From assembly GCA_007713595.1 (NCBI GenBank), contig VMRY01000003.1, positions 496,001-560,000 on the forward strand: DNA of 64,000 nucleotides, in the 5' to 3' direction. This document shows positions 45,675 through 56,617 of this stretch, in pieces. Positions within the stretch are counted from its first letter, which is position 1. Each line of letters starts with the position of its first letter. Under the pieces are notes generated by a model. That model did not search any database, had not been told where the DNA came from, and saw only the letters and a program-made list of their open reading frames with translations. Made by a program: the position numbers and the translations under genes. This DNA is from Sedimenticola thiotaurini (GTDB taxonomy: Bacteria > Pseudomonadota > Gammaproteobacteria > Chromatiales > Chromatiaceae).

Positions 45675-46265
45675 ATGAATCAGAAGGTGTCGCGCAAACA
45701 GATGATCCTTGAGTCGCTGGCCGCTGAGCTGGAGCGCAGTCCGGGGGAACGAATTACCACGGCCGCACTGGCGCGGGCAGTGGGCGTATCAGAGGCTGCG
45801 CTTTATCGGCATTTTGCCAGTAAGGCGAAAATGTTTGAGGGATTGATCGGCTTCGCAGAAGAGTCGGTGTTTGCGCGTATCAATCAGATACTGGAGGGTG
45901 AACGGGAGACCCGCGCGCGTTGTGCAAAACTCCTTTATCTGCTGCTGGCCTTTTCCGAGCGTAATCCGGGTATCACCCGCGTGCTGCTCGGCGATGCGCT
46001 GGTCGGTGAGACAGAACGGTTGCATCTGCGTGTTGAGCAGTTTTTTGCCCGCCTTGAGACGCAGTTACGTCAAATACTCAGGGAATCGCGTCTGCGTGAT
46101 GATGTGGTCTGTGTAGATGCAGAGGGTGGCGCTGCCCTGATGCTGTCACTGATTGAGGGGCGGATGCATCAATTTCTCAGGACACGGTTCAAGACCTCTC
46201 CCACCCTGGGTTGGGAGCAGCAATGGGCCATTCTGGAGCGGGCGTTATTCCAAGCAGCCGCCTGA
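45675..46265 (+). CDS. slmA: Nucleoid occlusion factor SlmA (TetR family)
   Basis: The 196-residue TetR-fold protein has an N-terminal helix-turn-helix (TTAALARAVGVSEAALYRHF, residues about 27-50) and the SlmA-type start KVSRKQMILESLAAELE. SlmA binds specific chromosomal sites and breaks FtsZ filaments over the nucleoid. The position near dut and pyrE is classic for slmA. It starts 10 bases after argB, so it is probably in the same transcript. It converges with the DUF4124 gene 11 bases away. Confidence 0.93.
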   Translation: MNQKVSRKQMILESLAAELERSPGERITTAALARAVGVSEAALYRHFASKAKMFEGLIGFAEESVFARINQILEGERETRARCAKLLYLLLAFSERNPGITRVLLGDALVGETERLHLRVEQFFARLETQLRQILRESRLRDDVVCVDAEGGAALMLSLIEGRMHQFLRTRFKTSPTLGWEQQWAILERALFQAAA

Positions 46266-46276
46266 TAAAGCTGAGG

Positions 46277-47266
46277 TTACTGGTTGAGTGAATCGGCCAG
46301 GTATTGTTTGAAACCGACGCGTATCTGTTCGATCTGCTCTGTTTGGCACAGGTCAGCTCCGCGCGGGGAGGGTTTGCACTGCAGGTCCATAAACAGCTCT
46401 GCGCCCGGCCGATCCTTGTAACGGATACGTGAGGCGGTCAGGCTGATGTCTTCATCTTTGACAGGAGCTGCTGACATGATGATCACATCACTGAGCATCT
46501 GCAGTCGGGTAGTGGCATATTTTCTGACGTACTCCTCGACTTTCTCCCAGGCCTTGTCACAGGCCGGATCGTCAGAGCAGATGACCACGGTATCGAGGAG
46601 CGAACGGTCTTTCTTCGCCGTGAGTTGAGGGTCGGCATTCTCGTCGCGCAGATTTTTCAGGCTGCGGAATCTTGCCAGATCCTTGGCCGCGACATTTCGG
46701 ATCACTTCCTTTTCCTGTTCCTTCTGAATGATCGTGGTGTAGCTGTCTTTCAGCTGAGTACGGGTGTGCTCAATATCTTTGAGCAGGTTGGTAGAAAGGG
46801 ATTGCCCCTGGCGCTCCATGGAGGCGGCGCTCTGCTGCATCTCGGCTAGACGGGTTTTCATGCGTCGGATATTGCCGCGAATCACATGAATATTGGAGTC
46901 GATAGCGGTCAGTTTGCCATTGCGGGCCATCAGCAGGTCATCTTCCGTGCGGAAGGTTCGGAGCAGCACTTGATCCTTGGCGCGTTGAATCTCAATCAGG
47001 CGCTGCTGTTCTGCCCGCAGCTTTTCCAGCTCTTGCTCCTTGGCAATCTCTTCCTCAGTCTTGGCCTTCTGGACGCGGTCAACCTCACGGCCGGATTCGC
47101 TGAGGACAGAGCGTGCATTTTTGGAGTATTCCGTCGGTACTTTATCAGAGAGGTGGACTTTACCTTCCGCATCTACCCAGCGATAGATCTTGCTAGCTTC
47201 AGCCTGCATGGCGAAAAGCGCAGCAACTGCAAGAAAGCCTTTGAATAGTCTGTTAGCTCTGTTCAT
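46277..47266 (-). CDS. DUF4124 secreted protein with long coiled coil
   Basis: The 329-residue protein has a signal peptide (residues 1-24, ending MQAEA) and a DUF4124 segment (IYRWVDAEGKVHLSDKVP, about residues 27-45). A long coiled coil rich in E, K, Q and R follows (about 60-200). The C-terminal domain (about 225-329) has four cysteines (VICSDDPACDKAW, CKPSPRGADLC) that may form disulfides. The function is unknown. It shares only the DUF4124 module and the coiled-coil habit with the protein at 4575-5054. It sits between slmA and pyrE, breaking an otherwise conserved neighbourhood. Confidence 0.8.
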   Translation of the reverse strand: MNRANRLFKGFLAVAALFAMQAEASKIYRWVDAEGKVHLSDKVPTEYSKNARSVLSESGREVDRVQKAKTEEEIAKEQELEKLRAEQQRLIEIQRAKDQVLLRTFRTEDDLLMARNGKLTAIDSNIHVIRGNIRRMKTRLAEMQQSAASMERQGQSLSTNLLKDIEHTRTQLKDSYTTIIQKEQEKEVIRNVAAKDLARFRSLKNLRDENADPQLTAKKDRSLLDTVVICSDDPACDKAWEKVEEYVRKYATTRLQMLSDVIIMSAAPVKDEDISLTASRIRYKDRPGAELFMDLQCKPSPRGADLCQTEQIEQIRVGFKQYLADSLNQ

Positions 47267-47354
47267 GATCCCTTGGGTGTCTCGATATTTAGTAATCTGC
47301 CATCTAGTTTAGTAGCACTATCAGACAGATTTTGTGCTGTGTAAAGTCAATCGG

Positions 47355-47996
47355 TCACACTCCATACTGATCACGATAGGACTGGATCAGTTCCAGCGAC
47401 TCTTTGGCATCCTCTTTTGCAGCCAGGTAATCGACCAGATGCTCAAGTCGAACGATGGCTGCGACGGGCATGTTGTAATCTTTTTCGACCTCCTGGATGG
47501 CGGAGCGTTCCCCCTTGCCGCGCTCTTGTCGGTCAAGGGCAATCACCACGCCCGCCGGTGTTGCCCCCTGTGCTTCGATGATATCCATGGATTCCCGGAT
47601 GGCAGTACCTGCGGTGATCACATCATCAATGATCATGATGCGTCCTTCCAGTGGATGGCCCACAATACTACCACCTTCCCCGTGATCTTTTGCCTCCTTG
47701 CGATTGAAAGCGTAGGGGATATCGATGCCATGCTGGTCGTAGAGTGCGGCGGCGGTAACGGCGGCCAGTGGAATGCCTTTATAGGCGGGACCGTAAAGTA
47801 CGTCAAAAGCTATGCCGGAATTGACAATGGCCTGAGCGTAGAATTTTCCTAGCCGCGCCAGGCTCGACCCGCTGTTAAACAGGCCGGCATTAAAAAAGTA
47901 AGGGCTGATACGTCCTGACTTCAGGGTGAATTGTCCAAAGCGAAGTACGCCCACATCAAGGGCGAAATCGAGGAAATCTTTTTGATAGTTTTGCAT
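47355..47996 (-). CDS. pyrE: Orotate phosphoribosyltransferase
   Basis: The 213-residue phosphoribosyltransferase has the PRPP loop [15 protein letters not shown] and the conserved [15 protein letters not shown] near the N-terminus. It turns orotate and PRPP into OMP in pyrimidine synthesis. The ATG at 47996 begins [14 protein letters not shown], the family start; the open frame beyond it is leader sequence. It diverges from ampG across about 150 bases, so that gap holds both promoters. Confidence 0.97.
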   Translation of the reverse strand: MQNYQKDFLDFALDVGVLRFGQFTLKSGRISPYFFNAGLFNSGSSLARLGKFYAQAIVNSGIAFDVLYGPAYKGIPLAAVTAAALYDQHGIDIPYAFNRKEAKDHGEGGSIVGHPLEGRIMIIDDVITAGTAIRESMDIIEAQGATPAGVVIALDRQERGKGERSAIQEVEKDYNMPVAAIVRLEHLVDYLAAKEDAKESLELIQSYRDQYGV

Positions 47997-48149
47997 GGTT
48001 ACTCCCGGAATTGTCGAGCGAATTTTCCGTGCAGCGGGTTCAATATGCAAGGGCTCTTTCCGATATCCGCTTTTGGTTGGGTTATACTTTGCGTTTTTCC
48101 GGGGGAGGCGGTAGGCCAATTTCGGTAGCAGACAGGGCATGGAGCGATA

Positions 48150-49379
48150 GTGAATTCCCCCGTGATGGATATGTTGAATGTATTAACCAGCGGCCGCCTG
48201 CTGGTGCATGTGCTATTCGGCTTTGTCTGCGGTTTGCCGTTGCTGCTTACTGGATCGCTGTTACAGGCCTGGATGAACGATGCGGGGGTGGATCTCTCCA
48301 CAATCGGACTGTTTGCTTTTGTTGGCTTGCCCTACACCCTGAAGTTTCTCTGGGCTCCATTGTTTGATCGCTATACCCCTTCACGGTTAGGGCGGAGGCG
48401 CGGTTGGCTGCTCTTGGTGCAGCTGGTACTGATACTCTCCCTCGTGTTACTGGCCTTTTCCCAGCCAGCTACCAGTCCGTTAACCCTGGCGATGGCGGCA
48501 CTCCTGGTGGCTTTTTTTTCCGCCAGCCAAGATATTGTAGTGGATGCCTACCGGCGTGAGAGCCTCACGGATGAGGAACAGGGGCTGGGGGCGTCTTTTT
48601 ATGTCAATGGCTATCGATTGGGGATGTTGCTTGCCTCGGGAGGCGGGTTGATCATGTCCGATCTCATCAGCTTCCGTTCGGTCTATCTGGTCATGGCCGG
48701 GGTCATGCTATTGGGCTTGGCGACTACGCTGCTGTCTCCTGAGCCGGATGAGCCGCAGGGCCAGCCGCGAACCTTGCGTGAAGCGGTGGTGGAACCGTTT
48801 GTTGAGTACTTTCGTCGTCGTGATGCCCTGCTGATTCTGCTTTTCATTCTGCTCTACAAGATCGGCGATACGATGGCGCAGCATATGACCACGCCGTTCT
48901 ATCTCGATATCGGTTTCAGTAAAAGTGAAATCGGCACAGTGGTAAAATTGTTTGGATTTTCGGCGACGATCCTGGGGGGCTTGCTGGGGGGGGTACTCAT
49001 TTTACGCCTGGGTATTTTTCGCGCGCTCTGGAGCTTTGGTGTTTTGCAGGGAGTTTCTACAGCCGGCTTCGCGTTACTCGCCTTGCTGGGTAACAACCTG
49101 GGCGGTTTGGCTGCGGTGATCGCTTTTGAGAATCTGAGTGGGGGGATGGGTACAGCTGCCTATATTGCCTTCATGGCCAGTTTGACCAATCAGCGGTTTA
49201 CGGCCACTCAGTATGCGCTGCTGACCAGTTTTATGGGGATACCCCGGGTGATGGCGGCGGCGCCAACCGGATTTATGGTTGAATCAATGGGGTGGTTCGG
49301 TTTCTTCCTGTTCTGCACATTGATCGCACTGCCTGGATTGCTGTTGCTCTCCTGGCTGCAGCGGCGTGAGGTCAGTTAG
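48150..49379 (+). CDS. ampG: AmpG-family MFS transporter (muropeptide permease)
   Basis: The 409-residue major facilitator protein has about twelve membrane helices. Its N-terminal block is typical of AmpG ([19 protein letters not shown], then [19 protein letters not shown], then [14 protein letters not shown]). AmpG imports anhydromuropeptides for cell-wall recycling and feeds beta-lactamase induction where ampC is present. The GTG at 48150 has GGAG five bases upstream; an internal ATG at 48165 has no such site. It stands alone and is followed 56 bases later by the short DUF72 gene. Confidence 0.9.
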   Translation: MNSPVMDMLNVLTSGRLLVHVLFGFVCGLPLLLTGSLLQAWMNDAGVDLSTIGLFAFVGLPYTLKFLWAPLFDRYTPSRLGRRRGWLLLVQLVLILSLVLLAFSQPATSPLTLAMAALLVAFFSASQDIVVDAYRRESLTDEEQGLGASFYVNGYRLGMLLASGGGLIMSDLISFRSVYLVMAGVMLLGLATTLLSPEPDEPQGQPRTLREAVVEPFVEYFRRRDALLILLFILLYKIGDTMAQHMTTPFYLDIGFSKSEIGTVVKLFGFSATILGGLLGGVLILRLGIFRALWSFGVLQGVSTAGFALLALLGNNLGGLAAVIAFENLSGGMGTAAYIAFMASLTNQRFTATQYALLTSFMGIPRVMAAAPTGFMVESMGWFGFFLFCTLIALPGLLLLSWLQRREVS

Positions 49380-49435
49380 GTGAGAACTGGTCATATGACG
49401 CATCCTCAGGCCAGCCTCAGAACGGGTGGTGGTGT

Positions 49436-50056
49436 ATGCGCATGATTATTGGTTCGATGGGGTGGGATCACCCCGAATGGTGTGAGCAGTTCTATCCGGA
49501 CGATCTGCCGTCTGAGTGGCGGTTGACCTACTATGCCAATGCGTTTCCCCAAGTGTTGTTGCCTGCCGCTGACTGGATGTCTGGAGACAGCGAACTGTTT
49601 AGAAGTTGGTATGCGGATGTGTCAGATACATTCCGATTTATCTTGGATGTCACCGGTATAGAGGCGGCGGATAGCCAGGTGTTGATCCAGTTGCAGTGTT
49701 GTGTCTCTGCGTTGGGTGAACGATTGGCCGGTGTGGTCTCCTGGTCTGCATTGCCACAGCGGTTGTGCACACAGTTACGGGTCCTGCTGGGTGACGAGGC
49801 GTTTCTCGCCACACCTGCGTGCCCTTCAGTTGATCCGGAGGTGCAGTTGGCTGGCGACAGGGCAACATTGTGTGTTTTGGTGTCGAGCGAGGTAGGGCGT
49901 GATTTGCATCGGCTACGTTTGGTTTTTGACGCACTGATTGAGCAATTTGCCGCGATGCCCTCTGTTTGCCTGTTTATTTCAGGGGCGCCGCCTGAAGTCA
50001 AAGTGATGCGGGATGCAGCAACACTCTGGCAGCTTATTGCCGGGATGCAACGTTAA
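49436..50056 (+). CDS. Short divergent DUF72 protein
   Basis: The 206-residue protein begins with a pattern typical of DUF72/YecE proteins (IIGSMGWDHPEWCEQFYP, then YYANAF). The rest diverges from the family and is shorter than the usual 240-270 residues. The later part is rich in Cys, Leu and Val. DUF72 has a TIM-barrel-like fold with no settled function. The truncated barrel and changed core leave its activity in doubt. It lies between ampG and mlaF on the same strand, with a 109-base gap to mlaF. I am moderately sure of the family. Confidence 0.65.
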   Translation: MRMIIGSMGWDHPEWCEQFYPDDLPSEWRLTYYANAFPQVLLPAADWMSGDSELFRSWYADVSDTFRFILDVTGIEAADSQVLIQLQCCVSALGERLAGVVSWSALPQRLCTQLRVLLGDEAFLATPACPSVDPEVQLAGDRATLCVLVSSEVGRDLHRLRLVFDALIEQFAAMPSVCLFISGAPPEVKVMRDAATLWQLIAGMQR

Positions 50057-50165
50057 CGAGTACCTATCAGGCTTGACGCTGTTGTTTGCAAAAGGTGAGA
50101 ATGCCCCTTTGCCTATGGGCGCGCCAGTAAATTCAATGGAGTGGATGAGTGAGAGTGGTTGAGTG

Positions 50166-50987
50166 ATGGTGGAATCTGCTGACAAGCAAGAGCCTTTGGT
50201 CCGAATCAGGGGGCTGCGTTTTTCGCGCGGAAGTCGGGTTATATTCGATGGCGTGGATATTGATATACCCCGTGGAAAAGTAACTGCCATCATGGGGCCG
50301 AGCGGGACCGGCAAGACCACTTTGCTGAAGCTGATCGGTGGGCAGTTGCGCCCATCTGCCGGTACCATCCATGTTGATGGTCAGGATATTCATCGCCTGA
50401 GTAATCGGGATCTGTACAGACTGCGGATGCGTATGGGCATGCTGTTTCAAAGTGGCGCGCTTCTGACCGATATCAGCGTATTCGAGAATGTGGCCTACCC
50501 CTTAAGGGAGCATACCGATCTTACACCCTCCATGTTGCGCAAGCTGGTGTTACTGAAATTGGAAGCAGTTGGTCTGCGCGGTGCCCGGGACCTGATGCCC
50601 AGTGAGCTATCCGGTGGAATGGCACGCAGGGTGGCACTGGCTCGTGCCATGGTGCTGGATCCGATGATGATCATGTACGACGAACCTTTCACTGGACAGG
50701 ATCCCATCTCGATGGGGGTCCTGGTTGAGTTGATACGCGCCCTGAATGATGCGAGTCGAATCAGCAGCATCATTGTTTCTCATGATGTGCAGGAGACGGC
50801 GGCCATCGCCGATCTGATCTATGTGATCTCAAATGGCAAGGTGATTGAATCGGGTGCGCCCGACGCGATGATGAACTCCAGTTCCGATTGGACCCGTCAA
50901 TTTATGCAGGGACTGGCGGATGGCCCTGTGCCGTTTCACTATCCGGCAGAGGAGCTGGCAGCCGACCTGCTGGGATCATCATGTTAA
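50166..50987 (+). CDS. mlaF: MlaF phospholipid ABC transporter ATPase
   Basis: The 273-residue ATP-binding protein has Walker A GPSGTGKT from Gly44, the signature [14 protein letters not shown] and Walker [14 protein letters not shown], plus the Mkl-type C-terminal extension. With MlaE, MlaD and MlaB it forms the inner-membrane MlaFEDB complex that moves phospholipids between membranes. A GTG lies directly before the ATG. Its stop overlaps the start of mlaE by seven bases, showing tight coupling. It is the first gene of the mlaFEDCB operon. Confidence 0.95.
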   Translation: MVESADKQEPLVRIRGLRFSRGSRVIFDGVDIDIPRGKVTAIMGPSGTGKTTLLKLIGGQLRPSAGTIHVDGQDIHRLSNRDLYRLRMRMGMLFQSGALLTDISVFENVAYPLREHTDLTPSMLRKLVLLKLEAVGLRGARDLMPSELSGGMARRVALARAMVLDPMMIMYDEPFTGQDPISMGVLVELIRALNDASRISSIIVSHDVQETAAIADLIYVISNGKVIESGAPDAMMNSSSDWTRQFMQGLADGPVPFHYPAEELAADLLGSSC

Positions 50988-51760
50988 ATTCTCTGGCGCG
51001 CTTAGGACAGGTTGGTATCGGCATTCTGGAGCGGCTGGGGCGCGGCCACTTGCTGTTGTTGGGTATTTGCCGCGGTTTGCCGGATCTTTTTCCCAGGCCG
51101 GGTTTGCTCACCAAACAGATCTATTCCGTCGGCGTGTTGTCTATATTGATTATCAGCGTTTCTGGCCTGTTTGTTGGCATGGTGTTGGGTTTGCAGGGTT
51201 ACTATATCCTCTCCCAGTTTGGTGCAGAGCAGACGCTGGGGGTTATGGTGGCGGCCTCCCTGGTCAGGGAGTTGGGTCCGGTGGTTGCCGCGTTGTTGTT
51301 TGCGGGACGGGCTGGTTCTGCGCTCACCGCAGAAATCGGCCTCATGAAAGCCACCGAACAACTATCGGGATTGGAGATGATGGCGGTTGATCCGATCAGG
51401 CGCGTGCTGACACCGCGTTTTTTTGCCGGATTTATCTCTATGCCGCTGCTGGCAGCGCTGTTTAGTGCGCTGGGTATAATTGGCGGTTACTTTGTAGGCG
51501 TGGGTCTGCTGGGTGTTGATGATGGTGCCTTCTGGGCCCAGATGCAGGCTAAAATTGATCTGCATGAAGATGTGTTCAATGGCGCTATAAAGAGTGTGGT
51601 GTTTGGCATAGTGTGTACATGGATTGCGCTTTTCCAAGGTTTTGATGCCATCCCGACCTCTGAGGGTGTCAGCCGGGCGACCACGCGGACGGTGGTTCAC
51701 TCGTCGCTGGCGGTATTGGGACTGGATTTTATTTTGACGGCACTGATGTTCGGGGATTGA
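50981..51760 (+). CDS. mlaE: MlaE phospholipid ABC transporter permease
   Basis: The 259-residue permease has about five membrane helices with the MlaE signature around [25 protein letters not shown] split across helices, and [12 protein letters not shown] near the C-terminus. It forms the membrane dimer of MlaFEDB. The ATG at 50981 begins [14 protein letters not shown] and overlaps the end of mlaF; the open frame before it is shadow sequence. mlaD starts three bases after the stop. Confidence 0.95.
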   Translation: MLNSLARLGQVGIGILERLGRGHLLLLGICRGLPDLFPRPGLLTKQIYSVGVLSILIISVSGLFVGMVLGLQGYYILSQFGAEQTLGVMVAASLVRELGPVVAALLFAGRAGSALTAEIGLMKATEQLSGLEMMAVDPIRRVLTPRFFAGFISMPLLAALFSALGIIGGYFVGVGLLGVDDGAFWAQMQAKIDLHEDVFNGAIKSVVFGIVCTWIALFQGFDAIPTSEGVSRATTRTVVHSSLAVLGLDFILTALMFGD

Positions 51761-51763
51761 TGA

Positions 51764-52240
51764 ATGATACACAACAGGACGATAGAGATTCTGGTCGGTG
51801 CCTTCATGGCGGCAGGTCTGGTCGCGTTTTTCTTCCTGGCCATGCAGGTCAGTAATCTGAGTAGCTCCAGCAATGGTGATGGATACGAAGTGATTGCCCG
51901 ATTTGATAATATAGGCAGTCTGAAGGTGCGTTCACCAGTGACTATGGCCGGTGTAAGGATCGGCCGGGTGAGCAATATCAGCTTTGATCGCAAGACCTAT
52001 GAAGCGGTGGTGACCCTGCGGGTAGAGTCGCAATATAACGTCTTGCCAGAAGACAGCTTTGCCAAGATCTTCACAGCAGGCCTGTTAGGTGAGCAGTATA
52101 TTGGCCTCGATCCTGGTGGTAGTGAAAAATATCTGCATGAAGGATCAGAAATCTCTCTGACTCAGTCTGCCCTGGTTCTGGAAGAGATTATCGGACAATT
52201 CCTGTTCAGCAAGGCAGAAGAGGGTAATAAAGTTGAATAA
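51764..52240 (+). CDS. mlaD: MlaD MCE-domain substrate-binding protein
   Basis: The 158-residue protein has an N-terminal membrane helix (residues about 7-28) and one MCE domain (about 39-120, with ITF-like SPVTMAGVRIGRVSNI). A C-terminal helix (about 130-158) follows. MlaD forms a hexameric periplasmic ring over the MlaE dimer that passes lipids. The C-terminus is shorter than in E. coli (183). It overlaps the mlaC start by eight bases. Confidence 0.94.
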   Translation: MIHNRTIEILVGAFMAAGLVAFFFLAMQVSNLSSSSNGDGYEVIARFDNIGSLKVRSPVTMAGVRIGRVSNISFDRKTYEAVVTLRVESQYNVLPEDSFAKIFTAGLLGEQYIGLDPGGSEKYLHEGSEISLTQSALVLEEIIGQFLFSKAEEGNKVE

Positions 52241-52841
52241 GCGTTTATTTGTATTGAGTTGGTTGCTGGTTCTTTTGCTCCAGACGGGGGCTGTGTTTGC
52301 TGCCGTGATGCCCGAGCAGGTGGTGCGTCAGACGTCAGATCAGATCCTGGGTGAATTGATGAGCCGTAAGCAGGAGCTTCAGGCTTCTCCGGGCAAGATC
52401 TACGATCTGGTTGAGTATATCGTTTTGCCACGGTTTGATTTTCAGCGCATGTCGCAGATGGTGCTGGGGAAGTACTGGCCAAGAGCCAAGCCGGAAGAAA
52501 AAGAGGCTTTTATCAACGCCTTTCGCCAGCTTCTGGTGAGGACCTATGCTACTGCTCTGCTTAGCTATTCTGGGGAAGAGATTGCCTACCTGCCCAGTCG
52601 TCAGGAGGCGGTTGGCTCAGAGGCCATGGTAAATACCGAGGTCAAGGCATCAGGCGCTTTGCCTATCCCTATCGATTATCGTCTCTACATGAAGGGTGAG
52701 GAGTGGTTGGTTTACGATGTCTCTATTGATGGCATCAGCCTGGTGTCCAATTACCGTACCTCCTTTGCCTCGCAGATTAGACGCTACAAATTGTCCGGGC
52801 TGATTGAGAAGCTTGAACAGCGCAATCAGCAGAAAAATTGA
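52233..52841 (+). CDS. mlaC: MlaC periplasmic lipid carrier
   Basis: The 202-residue protein has a signal peptide (residues 1-22, ending VFAA). A MlaC fold follows (VVRQTSDQILGELMSR, then DFQRMSQMVLGKYW, then VSIDGISLVSNYR). It shuttles phospholipid between the outer-membrane MlaA complex and MlaD. The start is TTG at 52233, preceded by GAGGG; it overlaps mlaD and no ATG gives a full signal peptide. mlaB follows with no gap. mlaA is not in the window. Confidence 0.92.
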   Translation: MNKRLFVLSWLLVLLLQTGAVFAAVMPEQVVRQTSDQILGELMSRKQELQASPGKIYDLVEYIVLPRFDFQRMSQMVLGKYWPRAKPEEKEAFINAFRQLLVRTYATALLSYSGEEIAYLPSRQEAVGSEAMVNTEVKASGALPIPIDYRLYMKGEEWLVYDVSIDGISLVSNYRTSFASQIRRYKLSGLIEKLEQRNQQKN

Positions 52842-53156
52842 ATGACTTCGACACTGGCTACAATGGATGATCAGGGCGTGCTGCGCCTTGAGGGTGATCT
52901 GATTTTTGCTAATGTGACCTCACTGCTGGGTCAGATTGATAAGCAGCTGCAGGGGGCAGGGCAACTGATTGTTGATCTGGAGCAGGTGAGAGATGTGGAT
53001 AGCTCGGGACTTGTGCTGTTACTGGAGGTGCAGGAGCGGGCTCAGCAACGAGGGGTTAACGTCCGGTTTCGGGCGCTTTCTGATGATTTACTCGGTATAG
53101 CGCGTTTGAGTAATGTGGAAAATCTGCTCTTGGTTGAAGAGCCCAAGAGTGCGTGA
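52842..53156 (+). CDS. mlaB: MlaB STAS-domain protein
   Basis: The 104-residue STAS protein has the strand-helix pattern LIVDLEQVRDVDSSGLVLLLE, with the conserved DSSG that contacts MlaF. It stabilises the MlaFED complex and stimulates its ATPase. It follows mlaC with zero gap. The BolA-like ibaG gene that often lies between mlaB and murA is absent here: murA begins 122 bases later. Confidence 0.92.
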   Translation: MTSTLATMDDQGVLRLEGDLIFANVTSLLGQIDKQLQGAGQLIVDLEQVRDVDSSGLVLLLEVQERAQQRGVNVRFRALSDDLLGIARLSNVENLLLVEEPKSA

Positions 53157-53278
53157 TCGCATCTCCTGGCTTCTTTTCTTTCCGTCCTCCTCTTTTTTTC
53201 ATAGAATAGTCAGTTCCCTTGTGTTTTTGTCTTTATGGCGCTGCACAGCGTGTGCGCGGTAACAATGGTTCTTTATAG

Positions 53279-54538
<1,260 letters not shown>

Positions 54539-54575
54539 CTTCGGGTTTCTTTTTGGATAGCAGACTGGATACGTT

Positions 54576-55220
54576 ATGAATTTTGAAACCCCGATTACTA
54601 TCGCCCTCTCCAAGGGGCGGATATTTGAGCAGACCCTGCCGTTACTGGCACACGCGGGAATTACGCCAACCGATGATCCTGAGACCAGCCGAAAGCTGAT
54701 CATGGATACCAATCACCCCAATGTGAAGCTGGTGATTATTCGCGCAACCGATGTGCCCACCTATGTACAGTGGGGCGCGGCGGATCTTGGTGTGGCAGGC
54801 AAAGACGTACTGCTTGAGCATGGCGGAGAAGGGCTTTATGAACCGCTGGATCTGCAGATAGCCCGCTGTCGGCTGATGGTGGCTGGTGCGGCCGGTGCGA
54901 GCCTGGAGGGTGACCGCCTGCGTATAGCGACCAAGTATGTTGAGTCGGCCAGGCGTTTTTTTGCGGCCAGAGGGCAGCAGGTAGAGATTATAAAGCTCTA
55001 CGGATCAATGGAGCTTGCCCCGCTGGTGGGCCTGTCTGATCTGATTGTTGATCTGGTTGAGAGTGGCAATACGCTGAAGGCTAACGGTTTGGTCCCACTG
55101 GAGCATATTGCTGATATCAGCTCCCGTATGGTAGTCAACAAGGCTGCCTGGAAGATGAAGCATGCTACGGTCATGCAGTTATTGGATGCATTGCAGGAAG
55201 CGATTGGCAAGGCAGCCTAA
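54576..55220 (+). CDS. hisG: ATP phosphoribosyltransferase, short form
   Basis: The 214-residue HisG lacks the C-terminal regulatory domain of the long form (about 300 residues), so it should need the HisZ regulatory subunit, encoded elsewhere. The core motifs [28 protein letters not shown] and [17 protein letters not shown] are present. It starts histidine synthesis from ATP and PRPP. The murA-hisG-hisD order is common in Pseudomonas and relatives. The hisC gene that often follows hisD is missing from this cluster. Confidence 0.96.
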   Translation: MNFETPITIALSKGRIFEQTLPLLAHAGITPTDDPETSRKLIMDTNHPNVKLVIIRATDVPTYVQWGAADLGVAGKDVLLEHGGEGLYEPLDLQIARCRLMVAGAAGASLEGDRLRIATKYVESARRFFAARGQQVEIIKLYGSMELAPLVGLSDLIVDLVESGNTLKANGLVPLEHIADISSRMVVNKAAWKMKHATVMQLLDALQEAIGKAA

Positions 55221-55277
55221 GCAGCGAGAGGCCCTAGTTAATAGTTACATAGTTCTTTTTTTAATCCTGGATTGACC

Positions 55278-56576
55278 ATGTCCGAAATACGCCAACTCTC
55301 TACTTCTGATAGTGATTTTCAGCAGCAGCTCGACCAGCTTTTGGCCTGGGAGTCTGTATCCGATGCGTCAGTGAATAATATCGTCAATGAGGTACTCCTC
55401 GCTATTCGCCAGCGCGGCGATGCGGCATTGCTGGAGTACACCAATCGCTTTGATGGCTGGAAGGCGGCCACGGCTAATGATCTCGAGGTGCCCCTGGCGC
55501 GTCTGGAGCAAGCCTGGAATAACTTGCCTGAAGCACAGCAGAAGGCTCTCAAGCATGCGGCGGATCGGGTACGGGTCTATCACGAAAAGCAGAAAGGTGA
55601 ATCCTGGAGCTATCAGGAGGCCGATGGCACCCTGCTCGGTCAGAAAGTAACGCCACTCGACCGGGTGGGACTCTATGTGCCGGGTGGAAAGGCCGCTTAT
55701 CCCTCATCTGTTCTGATGAATGCACTGCCCGCAAAAGTGGCCGGCGTCAGGGAACTGATTATGGTGGTGCCGACCCCGGGTGGCGAATTGAATGAGCTGG
55801 TCCTGGCGGCTGCACACATCTGTGGCGTGGATCGGGTATTTGCCGTGGGTGGAGCCCAGGCTATTGCTGCGCTGGCCTATGGTACTGAGTCGATACCCGC
55901 TGTCGACAAGATTGTTGGCCCAGGTAATATCTATGTGGCCACTGCCAAGCGTGCGGTGTTTGGCCAGGTTGGTATCGACATGGTCGCTGGGCCCTCTGAG
56001 ATACTGGTGGTCTGCGATGGTAAAACCAACCCGGACTGGGTGGCCATGGATCTGTTTTCGCAGGCTGAACATGATGAAGATGCGCAATCGATCCTGATCT
56101 CACCGGATGCGAATTTTGTAGCCCAGGTTAAAGCCAGTATTGATCGACTGCTACCCACAATGGAGCGTGAGCCGATTATTGCAACGGCCCTGCGAGAGCG
56201 TGGTGCATTGATTGTCTGCAAAGATATGGATGAGGCGTGTGAGATCTCCAACTACATTGCACCAGAACATCTGGAGCTCTCTGTGGAGGATCCACTCAAC
56301 CTAGTGGAGCAGATTCAGCACGCCGGGGCGATCTTTATGGGGCGCTATACCTCTGAGCCGCTCGGTGATTACTGCGCGGGGCCCAATCATGTGCTGCCCA
56401 CATCTCGCACGGCACGTTTTTCATCGCCACTTGGTGTCTATGACTTCCAGAAGCGATCCAGCCTGATCATGGTCTCTGAGTCTGGTGCCGATACCCTCGG
56501 CAAAACAGCCTCGGTATTGGCCCGGGGCGAGGGTCTTACTGCCCACGCACGCTCTGCAGAATATCGCCTGAAATAG
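55278..56576 (+). CDS. hisD: Histidinol dehydrogenase
   Basis: The 432-residue protein has the HisD pattern: catalytic Glu330/His331 in APEHLEL, the zinc and substrate region [14 protein letters not shown], and [12 protein letters not shown]. It oxidises histidinol to histidine in two NAD-linked steps, the last of the pathway. The ATG at 55278 begins [11 protein letters not shown]; a TTG upstream at 55272 is unneeded. It follows hisG by 57 bases. It converges with the leftward protease gene. Confidence 0.97.
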   Translation: MSEIRQLSTSDSDFQQQLDQLLAWESVSDASVNNIVNEVLLAIRQRGDAALLEYTNRFDGWKAATANDLEVPLARLEQAWNNLPEAQQKALKHAADRVRVYHEKQKGESWSYQEADGTLLGQKVTPLDRVGLYVPGGKAAYPSSVLMNALPAKVAGVRELIMVVPTPGGELNELVLAAAHICGVDRVFAVGGAQAIAALAYGTESIPAVDKIVGPGNIYVATAKRAVFGQVGIDMVAGPSEILVVCDGKTNPDWVAMDLFSQAEHDEDAQSILISPDANFVAQVKASIDRLLPTMEREPIIATALRERGALIVCKDMDEACEISNYIAPEHLELSVEDPLNLVEQIQHAGAIFMGRYTSEPLGDYCAGPNHVLPTSRTARFSSPLGVYDFQKRSSLIMVSESGADTLGKTASVLARGEGLTAHARSAEYRLK

Positions 56577-56617
56577 GTCTTCCTGCTTGGTAAGCCACCG
56601 CCCGTGGGGGTGGGGCG

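Noticed and set aside
56593-56611. CCACC/GGTGG hairpin between hisD and the protease gene
   Set aside because: The stem is short and no T-run follows on either strand, so I do not call a terminator.
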